From the NCBI GenBank assembly GCA_050290865.1, contig JBNKIW010000015.1:1-64000 (forward strand): a stretch of 64,000 nt of DNA, read 5' to 3'. A model generated the notes under the pieces. That model saw only the letters and a list, made by a program, of their open reading frames with translations. It made no database searches and had not been told where the DNA came from. Position numbers and translations under genes: made by a program. Below, piece by piece: positions 42,698-50,971 of the stretch. Each line of letters starts with the position of its first letter. Position 1 is the first letter of the stretch. The DNA comes from JARRLC01 sp050290865 (GTDB lineage: Bacteria > Pseudomonadota > Alphaproteobacteria > Rhizobiales > Rhodomicrobiaceae).

Positions 42698-45577
42698 ATG
42701 AAGCGCCTCCCCGTTGTGTTCCTTCTGCTCCTCTCATTCGCCGCTCTGCCCGCGCGGGGCGAGACACCGCTGCGGATCGGTATCCTGGCCTATCGCCCGG
42801 AGGCCCAGACGATCGCCGAGTGGCGGCCGGTGGGTAACTATCTGCAAGAGGCGCTGAGACGGCCCGTGGAGATCTCGGTTTACGATCACCAGGGGCTGAG
42901 CGCGGCTGTCGGACGGCGCGCGGTGGACGTGGTGATCACGACCGCCAACCATTTCATTCAGCTTCAGCATACGAGCGGCCTGTCCTCGGCGCTGGCGACG
43001 GTGCTGACGCGCGCGGGGCCCCAGGAGTTGAGCGCCTATGGCGGGGCGATCATCGCTCTGGCGAAGCGCAAGGATATCGATGCGCTCGCCGACCTGGCGG
43101 GCAAGCGCGTCGCCACTGTCTCGCCGGATGCGTTGGGCGGCTATCAAATGCAGGCTCTCGAGCTTGTCGATGCCGGGGTTCGGCTGCCCGCGGGGGATGA
43201 GCTGATTATTACCGGTCAGCCGCAGGATCGCGTGATCGAGGCTGTCCTCGCCGGGCGCGCCGACGCCGGTTTCGTGCGCGCCGGGGTGCTCGAAAAACTC
43301 GCGGCGGAGGGGAAGGTCGATCCGGCCCTGTTCAAGATCCTCAACCCCCAGAAGCTCACGGGCTTTCCCTACGGGGTTTCCACAAAGCTCTATCCGGAGT
43401 GGCCGGTGGCGGCGATGCCGCAACTGAGCATGGATACCGCGACCCGGCTGGCCGCGGCTCTATTCCTCATGCCGCGTGGCGGTGCGCACGGCTTCACCGC
43501 CCCGGCAGACTATGACGGCGTCGAGCATCTGATGCGCCGCCTCCACCTGCCGCCCTTCGCGTATGTCCGCGAAGTCTCGGCATCTCACCTGTGGTGGGAC
43601 GCGGTCTGGATCGCTACGCTGGGGGCGCTGGTGATATGGCTCGGGACGGCAAGCGCCGGCCTTGTCGTCCTGTACCGCCGCTCGCAGCGGACCTATCGCG
43701 AGTTGAGCCGGCTGGCCGCGAAGGACAAGCTGGTGCTCTCCAGTCTTGCCGAGGGCGTCTTTGGCGTGGACATGGAGGGCAAGTGTATCTTCATGAACCC
43801 GCGCGGGCGGGCCATGCTGGGATTCACCAAGGGCGAAATCATCGGCAAGGATGCGCACGACATGTTTCATGGCCCTGCCTCCGGTGACACCTTCCATTCG
43901 CGGGCGACGTGCCCGGTTCTGCTCACGCTCGCCGACGGCAGGAAGCGGGTTCGCGAGGACAGCTTCATCCGTCGAGATCGCAGGGCGTTTCCGGTCTCCT
44001 TGACGGTGTCCGCGATGCGCGAAAGCGAAGCTCTTGTCGGCGCGGTTGTCGTCTTTCAGAACATTGCCGAGCGCAAGCAGGCCGAGGACGAACTCCGCCG
44101 CCACAAGGAACAGCTGGAGGAAACGGTCGAGAAGCGTACTGCGGAGCTGCATCTGGCGCGCGATGCGGCCGAGGCCGCGAACAAGGCCAAGAGCACGTTC
44201 CTCGCCAATATGAGCCACGAATTGCGCACGCCGCTCAACGCCATTCTCGGCTTTTCGTCCCTGTTGCGCAGCGAGCCGGCGCTGAGCACCGGTCAGCGTG
44301 AGAAGCTCGACGTCATCAACCGCAGTGGCGACCATCTGCTATCGCTGATCAATGACGTGCTTGAAATGGCGAAGATCGAGGCCGGTCGGTTGCAGGTGGA
44401 GAAGGCGCCGGTCGATCTGGGCGCACTGGTGCGTGACGTCGCGGACATGATGCGCGCGCGGGCGCACGAAAGGGGATTGTGGCTGCTGCTCGACCTGTCT
44501 TGCGAGTTTCCGCGCTTCGTCCGCACCGACGCGGCGCGTCTGCGGCAGGTTCTGATCAACCTCGTCGGCAATGCGGTGAAATTCACCAAGGAAGGCGGCA
44601 TAACCGTCCGGCTTGGGCAAAAGGGCAACGCGACCACCCATTTGCGGATCGGCGTCGAGGACACGGGACCCGGCATCTCGCCGGAGGATCAGAAACGGCT
44701 GTTCGAGCCTTTCATGCAGATGGCGGAGACCGGCGTTCAGAAGGGAACCGGCCTCGGCCTCGCGATTTCGCGCCAGTTCGTGTCGCTGATGGGCGGCAGC
44801 ATCAGTGTTCACAGCACGCTGGGCAAGGGATCCGCCTTTTGCATCGACCTGCCGGTGGAACTGGCGACGGAGGAAGAGGTCAGCAGTCTCCACGCCGTCT
44901 CGCTCGGAGGAGAGGTCGTCGCTTTGGAGCCGGGCCAGACGCCGCGGCGCATCGTCATAGCCGAGGATCAGCGCGAGGATCAGAACCTCCTTAGCACGCT
45001 CATGAAGAACATCGGCATGGAGGTGAGGATCGCGTGCGACGGCGAGGAATGCCTGAAACTGTTTGAGGAATGGCAACCGGACCTCATCTGGATGGACCGG
45101 TACATGCCGGTCATGGACGGCGTGCGGGCCACGCAGGCCATCAGAGATCTGCCCGACGGAAAAGATGTCAGGATCGTCGCCGTCACGGCTGCGGTATTCA
45201 AGGAGCAGGAAGAGGAGATGCTTGCGGCGGGTACGGACGACTTCGTGCGCAAGCCCTACCGTTTCGGTGACATCTACGACAGACTCGCCGCGCAACTGGG
45301 GCTCAGATATGTCTATTCGTCCAGGACGGTCGCCGCTGGCGGGCAGGAGGTGCGGCGGGAGCTTACGCCGGCGATGTTCGACGGCTTGCCCGAGGTCGTG
45401 CGCAACCGCTTGGCGGAGGCGGCGGAGAGCCTTGATTCCGAACGCATCGAGGCCACCATCCGCGAAATTGCCCAGATCGACCATGCTCTGGCCCGCGCGC
45501 TCGCGCGCTACGCGGATGAATTCGACTATCCGTCGATTCTAGGCGCGCTCACGCCGGGGGCGCAAGCGGCGGAATGA
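42698..45577 (+). CDS. Hybrid sensor histidine kinase with PhnD-like periplasmic domain
   Basis: A 959-residue membrane kinase. Signal peptide to about residue 22; a PhnD/SBP-type II domain (about 24-297, LRIGILAYRPEAQTIAEWRP, VDVVITTANHFIQLQ); a TM helix (about 300-326); PAS (about 345-455, EGVFGVDMEGKCIFMNPRGR); a coiled coil; HisKA with H507 (NMSHELRTPLNAILGFSSLL); HATPase_c with N625 and DTGPGIS; a REC domain with phospho-acceptor D800 (WMDRYMPVMDG). A C-terminal helical tail (about 870-959) resembles an HPt-like bundle without an obvious phosphorylatable His. No DNA-binding output or separate regulator is encoded nearby. Coupled to the upstream binding lipoprotein by a 3-nt gap. Confidence 0.92.
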   Translation: MKRLPVVFLLLLSFAALPARGETPLRIGILAYRPEAQTIAEWRPVGNYLQEALRRPVEISVYDHQGLSAAVGRRAVDVVITTANHFIQLQHTSGLSSALATVLTRAGPQELSAYGGAIIALAKRKDIDALADLAGKRVATVSPDALGGYQMQALELVDAGVRLPAGDELIITGQPQDRVIEAVLAGRADAGFVRAGVLEKLAAEGKVDPALFKILNPQKLTGFPYGVSTKLYPEWPVAAMPQLSMDTATRLAAALFLMPRGGAHGFTAPADYDGVEHLMRRLHLPPFAYVREVSASHLWWDAVWIATLGALVIWLGTASAGLVVLYRRSQRTYRELSRLAAKDKLVLSSLAEGVFGVDMEGKCIFMNPRGRAMLGFTKGEIIGKDAHDMFHGPASGDTFHSRATCPVLLTLADGRKRVREDSFIRRDRRAFPVSLTVSAMRESEALVGAVVVFQNIAERKQAEDELRRHKEQLEETVEKRTAELHLARDAAEAANKAKSTFLANMSHELRTPLNAILGFSSLLRSEPALSTGQREKLDVINRSGDHLLSLINDVLEMAKIEAGRLQVEKAPVDLGALVRDVADMMRARAHERGLWLLLDLSCEFPRFVRTDAARLRQVLINLVGNAVKFTKEGGITVRLGQKGNATTHLRIGVEDTGPGISPEDQKRLFEPFMQMAETGVQKGTGLGLAISRQFVSLMGGSISVHSTLGKGSAFCIDLPVELATEEEVSSLHAVSLGGEVVALEPGQTPRRIVIAEDQREDQNLLSTLMKNIGMEVRIACDGEECLKLFEEWQPDLIWMDRYMPVMDGVRATQAIRDLPDGKDVRIVAVTAAVFKEQEEEMLAAGTDDFVRKPYRFGDIYDRLAAQLGLRYVYSSRTVAAGGQEVRRELTPAMFDGLPEVVRNRLAEAAESLDSERIEATIREIAQIDHALARALARYADEFDYPSILGALTPGAQAAE

Positions 45578-45616
45578 CCGCGCTCGCAACGGGAGCGCCA
45601 CGTGAGCCTGGGGGGC

Positions 45617-46078
45617 TCAGGCGTCGTCCGTCTTGCTCGCCCCGAATTCGGGGTACAGCTTGTAATAATGCCGGATCATGCTGTTGCGGAAGATGATCAG
45701 GAGCGCAACGATGACCAGCGCCACCCCATGCGAGATCATGATGAGGTCTTCGGCGCCCTGGGGATGGGTGCCGGCGGCGCGCGCGCTCATGAACTGCATC
45801 GTCTCCGGCACCTGTGCCAGTTCCTGGCCGAACTGCGTGACGAGATCGCTCCTGAGAGATTCGACGAGGGCATAGGAGTGCATCAGCGCGCGGCTGTTGA
45901 CCACGACGAAACCGCCATAGGCGATGAGCGCGATCATCCGTTCCGCCAGGAGCAGCGGCCTGTGAACCAGAAACAGAAACCACAGGATACCGAGGTGAAC
46001 GACGATGTACATCGACCAAAGATTGTCGAGCTTCGCACTGACCGACATCAGCGCGTCCATGAGGACTGCGACTGTCAT
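45617..46078 (-). CDS. Hypothetical membrane protein (three TM segments)
   Basis: A 153-residue protein with three hydrophobic segments: about 22-42 (MYIVVHLGILWFLFLVHRPL), about 47-62 (MIALIAYGGFVVVNS) and about 113-132 (HGVALVIVALLIIFRN). A soluble loop of about 50 residues lies between segments two and three. No family is recognised. The gene converges on the hybrid kinase with 39 nt between stops. GGGGGAG lies immediately before the ATG. Confidence 0.65.
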   Translation of the reverse strand: MTVAVLMDALMSVSAKLDNLWSMYIVVHLGILWFLFLVHRPLLLAERMIALIAYGGFVVVNSRALMHSYALVESLRSDLVTQFGQELAQVPETMQFMSARAAGTHPQGAEDLIMISHGVALVIVALLIIFRNSMIRHYYKLYPEFGASKTDDA

Positions 46079-46346
46079 AACTCCCCCAAACCCAATATGC
46101 CCACCGTCTGCGCCCGGCCGCGGCCGTCGCAGTGCCCAAGGGAATGCAATAGCCGCAAGCCCGGCGCAAATCCACCAGGAATTGTGCGATCCGCTGCGGG
46201 GCTCGGGGGGGCAATGGAGGCGGGCGGAATGGGGCAGTCAGGTGGCCGGGAAACGAAAGCCGAACCGCGCCGGATCAGGAGGCGGCAACTTCGCCATCCT
46301 GGCCCGGCGTGTCAGGTCCGCCATCGGTGTTCTTTGCGATGTGATA

Positions 46347-46742
46347 TCAGTGAAGGACGTAGGCCGTCTGGAAGGTGCCGTTGCGCACCTCTACCGTGGC
46401 CGCGTCCGTGCCGCAGGTGACTTCGAGCGTCTGCGTCTCGATGCTGCCGAGTTCGGCCTTCTCGCCCGGCCGCATGCTGAATTTCAGCCGCGTGGCTGAC
46501 GGAGACGTGCGGCCGTCGGTATCCTCGGAGAGGAAGAGCGTCATCGCGCAGGTTCCGCTGTTCTGGAGGAAATAGCCCACAGCATGCTTGGAGCCGAAAT
46601 ATTGCGTGATCGCCTGCGCGGGCTTGTAGACAGCCGCCCCCCGCATCACCACCGCGCCCGCCTGGCCGCCACGAAGCATCACCCCGCCTGCCACCAGTCC
46701 GGCGAGCGCTGCGCCCATGAACACATATCTGGCAATCTTCAT
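46347..46742 (-). CDS. Hypothetical exported protein
   Basis: A 131-residue protein with an N-terminal hydrophobic signal or anchor (about 5-24, RYVFMGAALAGLVAGGVMLR) and a mature beta-rich domain: YFLQNSGTCAMTLFLSED, LKFSMRPGEKAELGSIETQT, LEVTCGTDAATVEVRNG. Two cysteines could form a disulfide. No family is recognised. The ATG at 46742 has GGAG 7 nt upstream. An imperfect inverted repeat (46761-46779) lies in its 5' region. Confidence 0.65.
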   Translation of the reverse strand: MKIARYVFMGAALAGLVAGGVMLRGGQAGAVVMRGAAVYKPAQAITQYFGSKHAVGYFLQNSGTCAMTLFLSEDTDGRTSPSATRLKFSMRPGEKAELGSIETQTLEVTCGTDAATVEVRNGTFQTAYVLH

Positions 46743-47109
46743 TTTTGCGCTCCATGCTCTATTGTTGCAGTGCAGCAATCTGCCGGCCAGCGTGCCGCCC
46801 GAGGTCGTAAAATAGATATTCCCGGCACGTCCAGTACCGGATTTGGCCGACGCCCCACGACTTATTGCATTGCACAACCGCGAGCTACGATTATGCTGCA
46901 ATTGAGCATTGCGATCCATGCGTAGAGTGTCGCGGGTTCGACGCACTGGATTTTTCTACGGCGATCATTTAGGGGAGGACAATTGCGGGAAAACTCGTAG
47001 CGCGCGCAGGTGTCCGCTGCCGGGATAGGGGGCGGATCAGTAGCTAAGTCATTGATTTATCGCGCTCATACAATGCCGGAGGCCCGGGCGCCACAAACGG
47101 ATCGAAATC
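46743..47109. other. Divergent intergenic region upstream of hisB
   Basis: A 367-nt region between the minus-strand exported protein and hisB. It contains the near-perfect inverted repeat ATTGTTGC-AGT-GCAGCAAT (46761-46779) and AT-richer patches around 46860-46915, with several related GCATTGC/GCAATTG words. It should hold promoters for both directions. I could not fit convincing -35/-10 pairs and see no gene or terminator. Confidence 0.4.
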
Positions 47110-47703
47110 ATGCGCAAAGCCGCCATCACCCGTAACACCAGGGAAACACAGATATTCGCCGAGGTTGATCTCGACGGCTCGGGTGCATGCGACATATCGA
47201 CCGGCATCGGCTTTCTCGACCACATGCTGGAGCAGCTCGGGCGCCATTCGCTGATAGACATCCGCCTGAATGCGGCAGGCGACCTGCATATCGACGCGCA
47301 TCACACCACCGAAGACGCCGGCATCGCGCTGGGGCAGGCCGTGGCCCAGGCGCTCGGCGACAAAAAAGGCATCACCCGCTACGCGTCGCTCGATCTGCCG
47401 ATGGACGAGACGCTGACCCGCGTGGCCATCGACATTTCCGGGCGCCCTTATCTGGTCTGGCGCGTCACATTCCCCACGGCGAAGGTCGGCGATTTCGACA
47501 CCGAGCTGTTCCGAGAGTGGTTCCAGGCTTTCGCGCAGAACGCGGGGCTGACGCTGCATGTTGAAAACCTCTATGGCGAGAACTCGCATCACATCGCCGA
47601 GACCTGCTATAAGGGGCTGGCCCGTGTCTTGCGCACCGCGATCCGCATCGATCCCGGCGAGCAGGGGCAGCTGCCTTCGACGAAAGGCGCGCTCGGCGGG
47701 TAA
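47110..47703 (+). CDS. hisB: Imidazoleglycerol-phosphate dehydratase
   Basis: HisB, 197 residues, is a monofunctional dehydratase (sixth step of histidine synthesis). Both metal-binding His motifs are present: DHMLEQLGRHS and DAHHTTEDAGIALGQA, with the second-half repeats FREWFQAFAQNAGLTLHVE and NSHHIAETCYKGLARVLR. Only a weak ribosome-binding site (GGATCG) is seen. First gene of the cluster hisB-DUF2628-hisH-hisA-arginase-like-hisF. Confidence 0.97.
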   Translation: MRKAAITRNTRETQIFAEVDLDGSGACDISTGIGFLDHMLEQLGRHSLIDIRLNAAGDLHIDAHHTTEDAGIALGQAVAQALGDKKGITRYASLDLPMDETLTRVAIDISGRPYLVWRVTFPTAKVGDFDTELFREWFQAFAQNAGLTLHVENLYGENSHHIAETCYKGLARVLRTAIRIDPGEQGQLPSTKGALGG

Positions 47704-47726
47704 CACGGGGCGAGAAAGGAAGACCG

Positions 47727-48227
47727 GTGCAGACATACACGGTTCACGAGCCGCACCCCGCATCCTCGGACATTGCCGAGCGTGCCGAGCGGCTGGTGTT
47801 CATGAGGGAAGGCTTCTCGACGCTGGCTTTTCTTGCCGCGCCTGTCTGGCTGGCGGTCCACCGGCTCTGGCTCGAACTGGGTGTCTATCTTGCTGTCACC
47901 GCCGCGATTGGAGCATTGGCGAAGCTGGGGGGCGCGCAGGAACAGGCGGGTGCGTGGGCGGTGTTCGGTGTGAACCTCATCGTCGGTTTCGAGGCGCGCG
48001 ACCTGTACCGCCGCGCCTTGGAGCGGGGCGGCTACGCGCTGAGGGCGGTGGTCTCGGGACGCAATCTGGATGAATGCGAGCGGCGGTTTCTTGAGGAATG
48101 GCTCATCGACGCGCGCGCAGATCAGGTGCGCCGCGCTGGCCAGTCTGGCTTGTTGCTGCCGGACGGCACGTCGAAGCCCGTCCTCAGAGAGCCGGTCATC
48201 GGCATGTTTCCCGCTCACGGCGGCTGA
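47727..48227 (+). CDS. DUF2628 domain membrane protein
   Basis: A 166-residue protein of the DUF2628 family: YTVHEPHPASSDIAERAERL, then FMREGFSTLAFLAAPVWLAVHRLWLELGVYL-type residues giving one or two TM segments (about 37-75), and FEARDLYRRALERGGYALRAVV. The C-terminal part is soluble and variable. The GTG start at 47727 has AAAGGA 8 nt upstream. DUF2628 genes are a regular guest between hisB and hisH in Hyphomicrobiales; the function is unknown. Confidence 0.88.
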   Translation: MQTYTVHEPHPASSDIAERAERLVFMREGFSTLAFLAAPVWLAVHRLWLELGVYLAVTAAIGALAKLGGAQEQAGAWAVFGVNLIVGFEARDLYRRALERGGYALRAVVSGRNLDECERRFLEEWLIDARADQVRRAGQSGLLLPDGTSKPVLREPVIGMFPAHGG

Positions 48228-48253
48228 ACACCAACGGTTTGGATATCGAACGC

Positions 48254-48904
48254 ATGAGCGTTGCCATCATCAACTACGATTCCGGTAATCTCCACTCCGC
48301 CGCCAAGGCCTTCGAACGCGCCAGCGCCGAAAGCGGCACCGGTCATGAGGTTCTCGTCACCAAAGACCCGGAAGCCGTGCGCCGGGCTGACCGGATCGTA
48401 TTGCCGGGCGTCGGCGCCTATGCCGATTGCTGGGCGGGGCTGAACAAGGTGCCCGGTATGCTGGCCGCTCTGGAAGAGGGCGTCCGCCAGCAGGGCAAGC
48501 CGTTTCTGGGCATCTGCGTGGGTATGCAATTGCTGTCGAGCCGGGGCTATGAGCACACGGTGACGGATGGCCTGGGCTGGGTCGGGGGCGAGGTGCGCCG
48601 GATCACACCGGCCGACGCATCACTCAAAATCCCGCATATGGGCTGGAACACGCTGGAACCCGTCGCCGCCCATCCGCTGCTCGACGGTATCCCCACCGGC
48701 AGCGACGGCTGGCACGCCTATTTCGTGCATTCCTACGCCTTCACCAGCACGGAACAGGGCGCCCTCGCCGCCACGACCGACTATGGCGGCCCGGTCACCG
48801 CCATCGTCGCCAAGAACAATATCGCCGGTACGCAGTTCCACCCGGAAAAGAGCCAGAAGCTCGGCCTCAGGCTGATTGGCAACTTTCTAAGGTGGCAGCC
48901 GTAA
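48254..48904 (+). CDS. hisH: Imidazole glycerol phosphate synthase glutaminase subunit
   Basis: HisH, 216 residues, is a class I glutamine amidotransferase that delivers ammonia to HisF. The nucleophile is C88 in PFLGICVGMQLL; the His/Glu pair is in GTQFHPEKSQKLG. NYDSGNLHSAAKAFER is the family start, and HMGWNTLE is present as PHMGWNTLE. The ATG at 48254 is chosen on homology. The last 38 nt overlap the convergent Cas2-like gene. Confidence 0.97.
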   Translation: MSVAIINYDSGNLHSAAKAFERASAESGTGHEVLVTKDPEAVRRADRIVLPGVGAYADCWAGLNKVPGMLAALEEGVRQQGKPFLGICVGMQLLSSRGYEHTVTDGLGWVGGEVRRITPADASLKIPHMGWNTLEPVAAHPLLDGIPTGSDGWHAYFVHSYAFTSTEQGALAATTDYGGPVTAIVAKNNIAGTQFHPEKSQKLGLRLIGNFLRWQP

Positions 48905-49262
48905 GCAGACGCGATTCGCGGACGTCGCTGGGCTGGGGCTGGCGGGCGTGCAGGACATTGGCGAGCAGCTTCACCGGAGCGCGCTCGAAGGCGTTGATGG
49001 CGCTCATGCGCGCCGGGGCGCCGGGGAGGATGTCCATGCCCGCCACGTCGCTGCCCGCCTCGCAGACGTAGAGCTTGTCGCCGGTAACGAGATGGTCGCC
49101 GAGCGCGCTGCGGATTTCCGCCGCGGTAAGGTCGGTTTCGATGATCCAGAGATTGGCTATGGGATGTTCCCAATCGTCACCCAACCGCTTGATCTCGGTG
49201 ATCAGGTCGGAATAGTTGTTGCCGGGCCGGTAAAGATCGTAGGAAATGATATAACGCCGCAT
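48867..49262 (-). CDS. Cas2/SinR-like small protein
   Basis: A 131-residue protein whose first 75 residues resemble the Cas2/VapD-type ferredoxin fold: first strand RRYIISYDLYRPG with Asp at the strand end, a helix (YSDLITEIKRLG), then ANLWIIETDLTAAEIRSALG and GDKLYVCEAGSD. The rest is a variable tail (Ala/Arg-rich). Standalone genes of this type are annotated as SinR-family or Cas2-like proteins and are not linked to CRISPR; no cas1 or repeats occur here. It is antisense to the his operon and its 3' end overlaps hisH by 38 nt. A nuclease activity is possible but unproven. Confidence 0.7.
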   Translation of the reverse strand: MRRYIISYDLYRPGNNYSDLITEIKRLGDDWEHPIANLWIIETDLTAAEIRSALGDHLVTGDKLYVCEAGSDVAGMDILPGAPARMSAINAFERAPVKLLANVLHARQPQPSDVRESRLLTAATLESCQSA

Positions 49263-49397
49263 GGCTCAAGCCGCTCCCCATTGTCGGAAAACTGAGCTCC
49301 ATACGCCGGTACAAGAAGGAGCGTAACGCATCACGCTCGACTCAACTGCCATGACGGTGGCATGGCGTTGTGTCGCAACTTAGGCGGAATTTGACGG

Positions 49398-50135
49398 ATG
49401 ATCCTTTTCCCCGCAATCGATTTGAAAGACGGATGCTGTGTGCGCCTGCGCCAGGGTTTGATGAGCGAGGCGACCGTGTTCTCGGACGCGCCCGCCACCC
49501 AGGCGAAGGCCTTCGAGGCGATGGGCTTCCGGTACTTGCATGTCGTTGATCTGAATGGTGCTTTCGAAGGCGAGCCGGTGAATGCCACCGCCGTGCGCAC
49601 GATCCTTGGCAGCCTATCAATCCCGGTACAGCTGGGTGGGGGGATCCGGACTCTGAAACAGGTCGAGGCCTGGCTCACGGAAGGCATCGCCCGTGTCATT
49701 TTGGGCACAGCGGCTGTGCGTAACCCCGACCTCGTGCGTCAGGCCGCGGCGGCGTTTCCCGGAAAGGTTGCAGTCGGCATCGACGCTCGCGATGGCCGAG
49801 TCGCCATCGAAGGGTGGGCGGAGACGAGCGCGCTGACCGCGTCGGAACTGGCGAAGCGATTCGAGGATGCGGGCGTCGCCGCCATCATCTATACGGACAT
49901 CGCGCGCGACGGCGTGCTGACGGGCTTGAACCTGGAAGCCACGGCGGCGCTTGCCCGCGAGGTTTCCATTCCGGTCATCGCTTCGGGGGGCCTTGCGGGT
50001 ATCGAGGACATCCGCCGCCTCATTTCTCCGGAGTTCTCTGACATCTCTGGAGCGATCGCGGGCCGCGCGCTGTATGATGGACGCCTCGATGCCGCAGAGG
50101 CGCTGGCGCTCATTGCGGGGAGGGGGGCGACATGA
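49398..50135 (+). CDS. hisA: Phosphoribosylformimino-5-aminoimidazole carboxamide ribotide isomerase
   Basis: HisA, 245 residues, is a TIM-barrel isomerase and the fourth step of histidine synthesis. Catalytic Asp D8 lies in FPAIDLKDGCCVRLRQG; the second acid is in IYTDIARDGVLTGLN. Phosphate motifs LGGGIRTLKQVE and ASGGLAGIEDIRRL are intact. It follows hisH after a 493-nt interval occupied by the antisense Cas2-like gene, so it may have its own promoter. Its stop overlaps the next ATG by 4 nt (ATGA). Confidence 0.97.
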   Translation: MILFPAIDLKDGCCVRLRQGLMSEATVFSDAPATQAKAFEAMGFRYLHVVDLNGAFEGEPVNATAVRTILGSLSIPVQLGGGIRTLKQVEAWLTEGIARVILGTAAVRNPDLVRQAAAAFPGKVAVGIDARDGRVAIEGWAETSALTASELAKRFEDAGVAAIIYTDIARDGVLTGLNLEATAALAREVSIPVIASGGLAGIEDIRRLISPEFSDISGAIAGRALYDGRLDAAEALALIAGRGAT

Positions 50136-50971
50136 CGGGCGTTGCACTGATTTACGCGACCTGGCCCAATGTGGCGGGCGGCGGAGCGTGGTACAAATTC
50201 GCGCAGGCCGCGCGCGAGGCCGGTATGACGCGGCGCCTGGAGGCTGCCGGGTTCGACGTCAGCGAGTATGTTTTCAATGCCGAGGGACCGCGCGCTGCGG
50301 AGTTGCCCGGCGCTTTCGCGCTCAGCCGGCGCATCGGCGAGCAGGTCGCCATGAGCCGCGCCTGCGACCTGTTCCCGGTCGTGGTGTGCGGAAGCTGCGC
50401 GGTGGCAGGGCTGGGCGTGCTCACCGGCCTTGGCGGCGCCGGGACTGGCGTGGTTTGGATGGACGCCCATCCCGACCTCAATACGCCGGACACAACGCTC
50501 AGCGGCCTTTTCGACGGCATGGCCCTGGCGACGCCCCTGGGGCTGTGCTGGCGGGCGATGGCGGACGGCTTCACCGGCCTGCAGCCTCTGTCCTCCGGCA
50601 GTGTCTGCCTTTACGGCGCCCGCAAAATCGATCCCGGCGAGGTCGAACTCATCGCCGTCGAGGGCATCCCCATCGTGCATGATGGCGCGGGCGCGGTGGC
50701 GGCGCTGGAAGCTTGCGAGAGGGTCTACCTCCATCTCGACATGGATGTGCACGATCCGACGCGGCTGCGCGCGAACACGTTCATCGCACCGGGCGGTCCG
50801 TCGGTCGCGGCGCTGCGTGAGGATTTGCGGACGATCGCGCGCGAACTGCCGCTCGCTGCGTTCACGGTGGCGGGGGTGGATCCGGCGGTGGCCGAGACCG
50901 GCCCCGCGATCCCCTGCGCCATCGAACACACCATCGCCGTGTGCGAAAGCCTGAAAGCCGCGCAATGCTGA
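50132..50971 (+). CDS. Arginase/agmatinase-fold protein embedded in the his operon
   Basis: A 279-residue protein of the ureohydrolase fold. Seen: VWMDAHPDLNTP (D111, H113, D115), SGLFDGMALA, and HLDMDVHDP (D203, D205), which give five of the six usual Mn ligands. The first ligand motif GGDHS is replaced by CGSCA, with C89 where His is expected. The residue equivalent to arginase His141 is D128, and the Glu of the guanidinium site appears as Gly (VAGVDP). The family call is firm, but arginase or agmatinase activity is doubtful; another amidine or formimino substrate or a non-catalytic role is possible. It overlaps hisA by 4 nt and hisF by 7 nt, with a strong GGGAGGGGGG ribosome-binding site, so it is fully part of the operon. 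Confidence 0.86.
   Translation: MTGVALIYATWPNVAGGGAWYKFAQAAREAGMTRRLEAAGFDVSEYVFNAEGPRAAELPGAFALSRRIGEQVAMSRACDLFPVVVCGSCAVAGLGVLTGLGGAGTGVVWMDAHPDLNTPDTTLSGLFDGMALATPLGLCWRAMADGFTGLQPLSSGSVCLYGARKIDPGEVELIAVEGIPIVHDGAGAVAALEACERVYLHLDMDVHDPTRLRANTFIAPGGPSVAALREDLRTIARELPLAAFTVAGVDPAVAETGPAIPCAIEHTIAVCESLKAAQC

Noticed and set aside
48867..49262. CRISPR-Cas locus suggested by the Cas2-like gene
   Set aside because: No direct-repeat array, cas1 or effector gene is present; the protein is better placed with standalone SinR/Cas2-like proteins.
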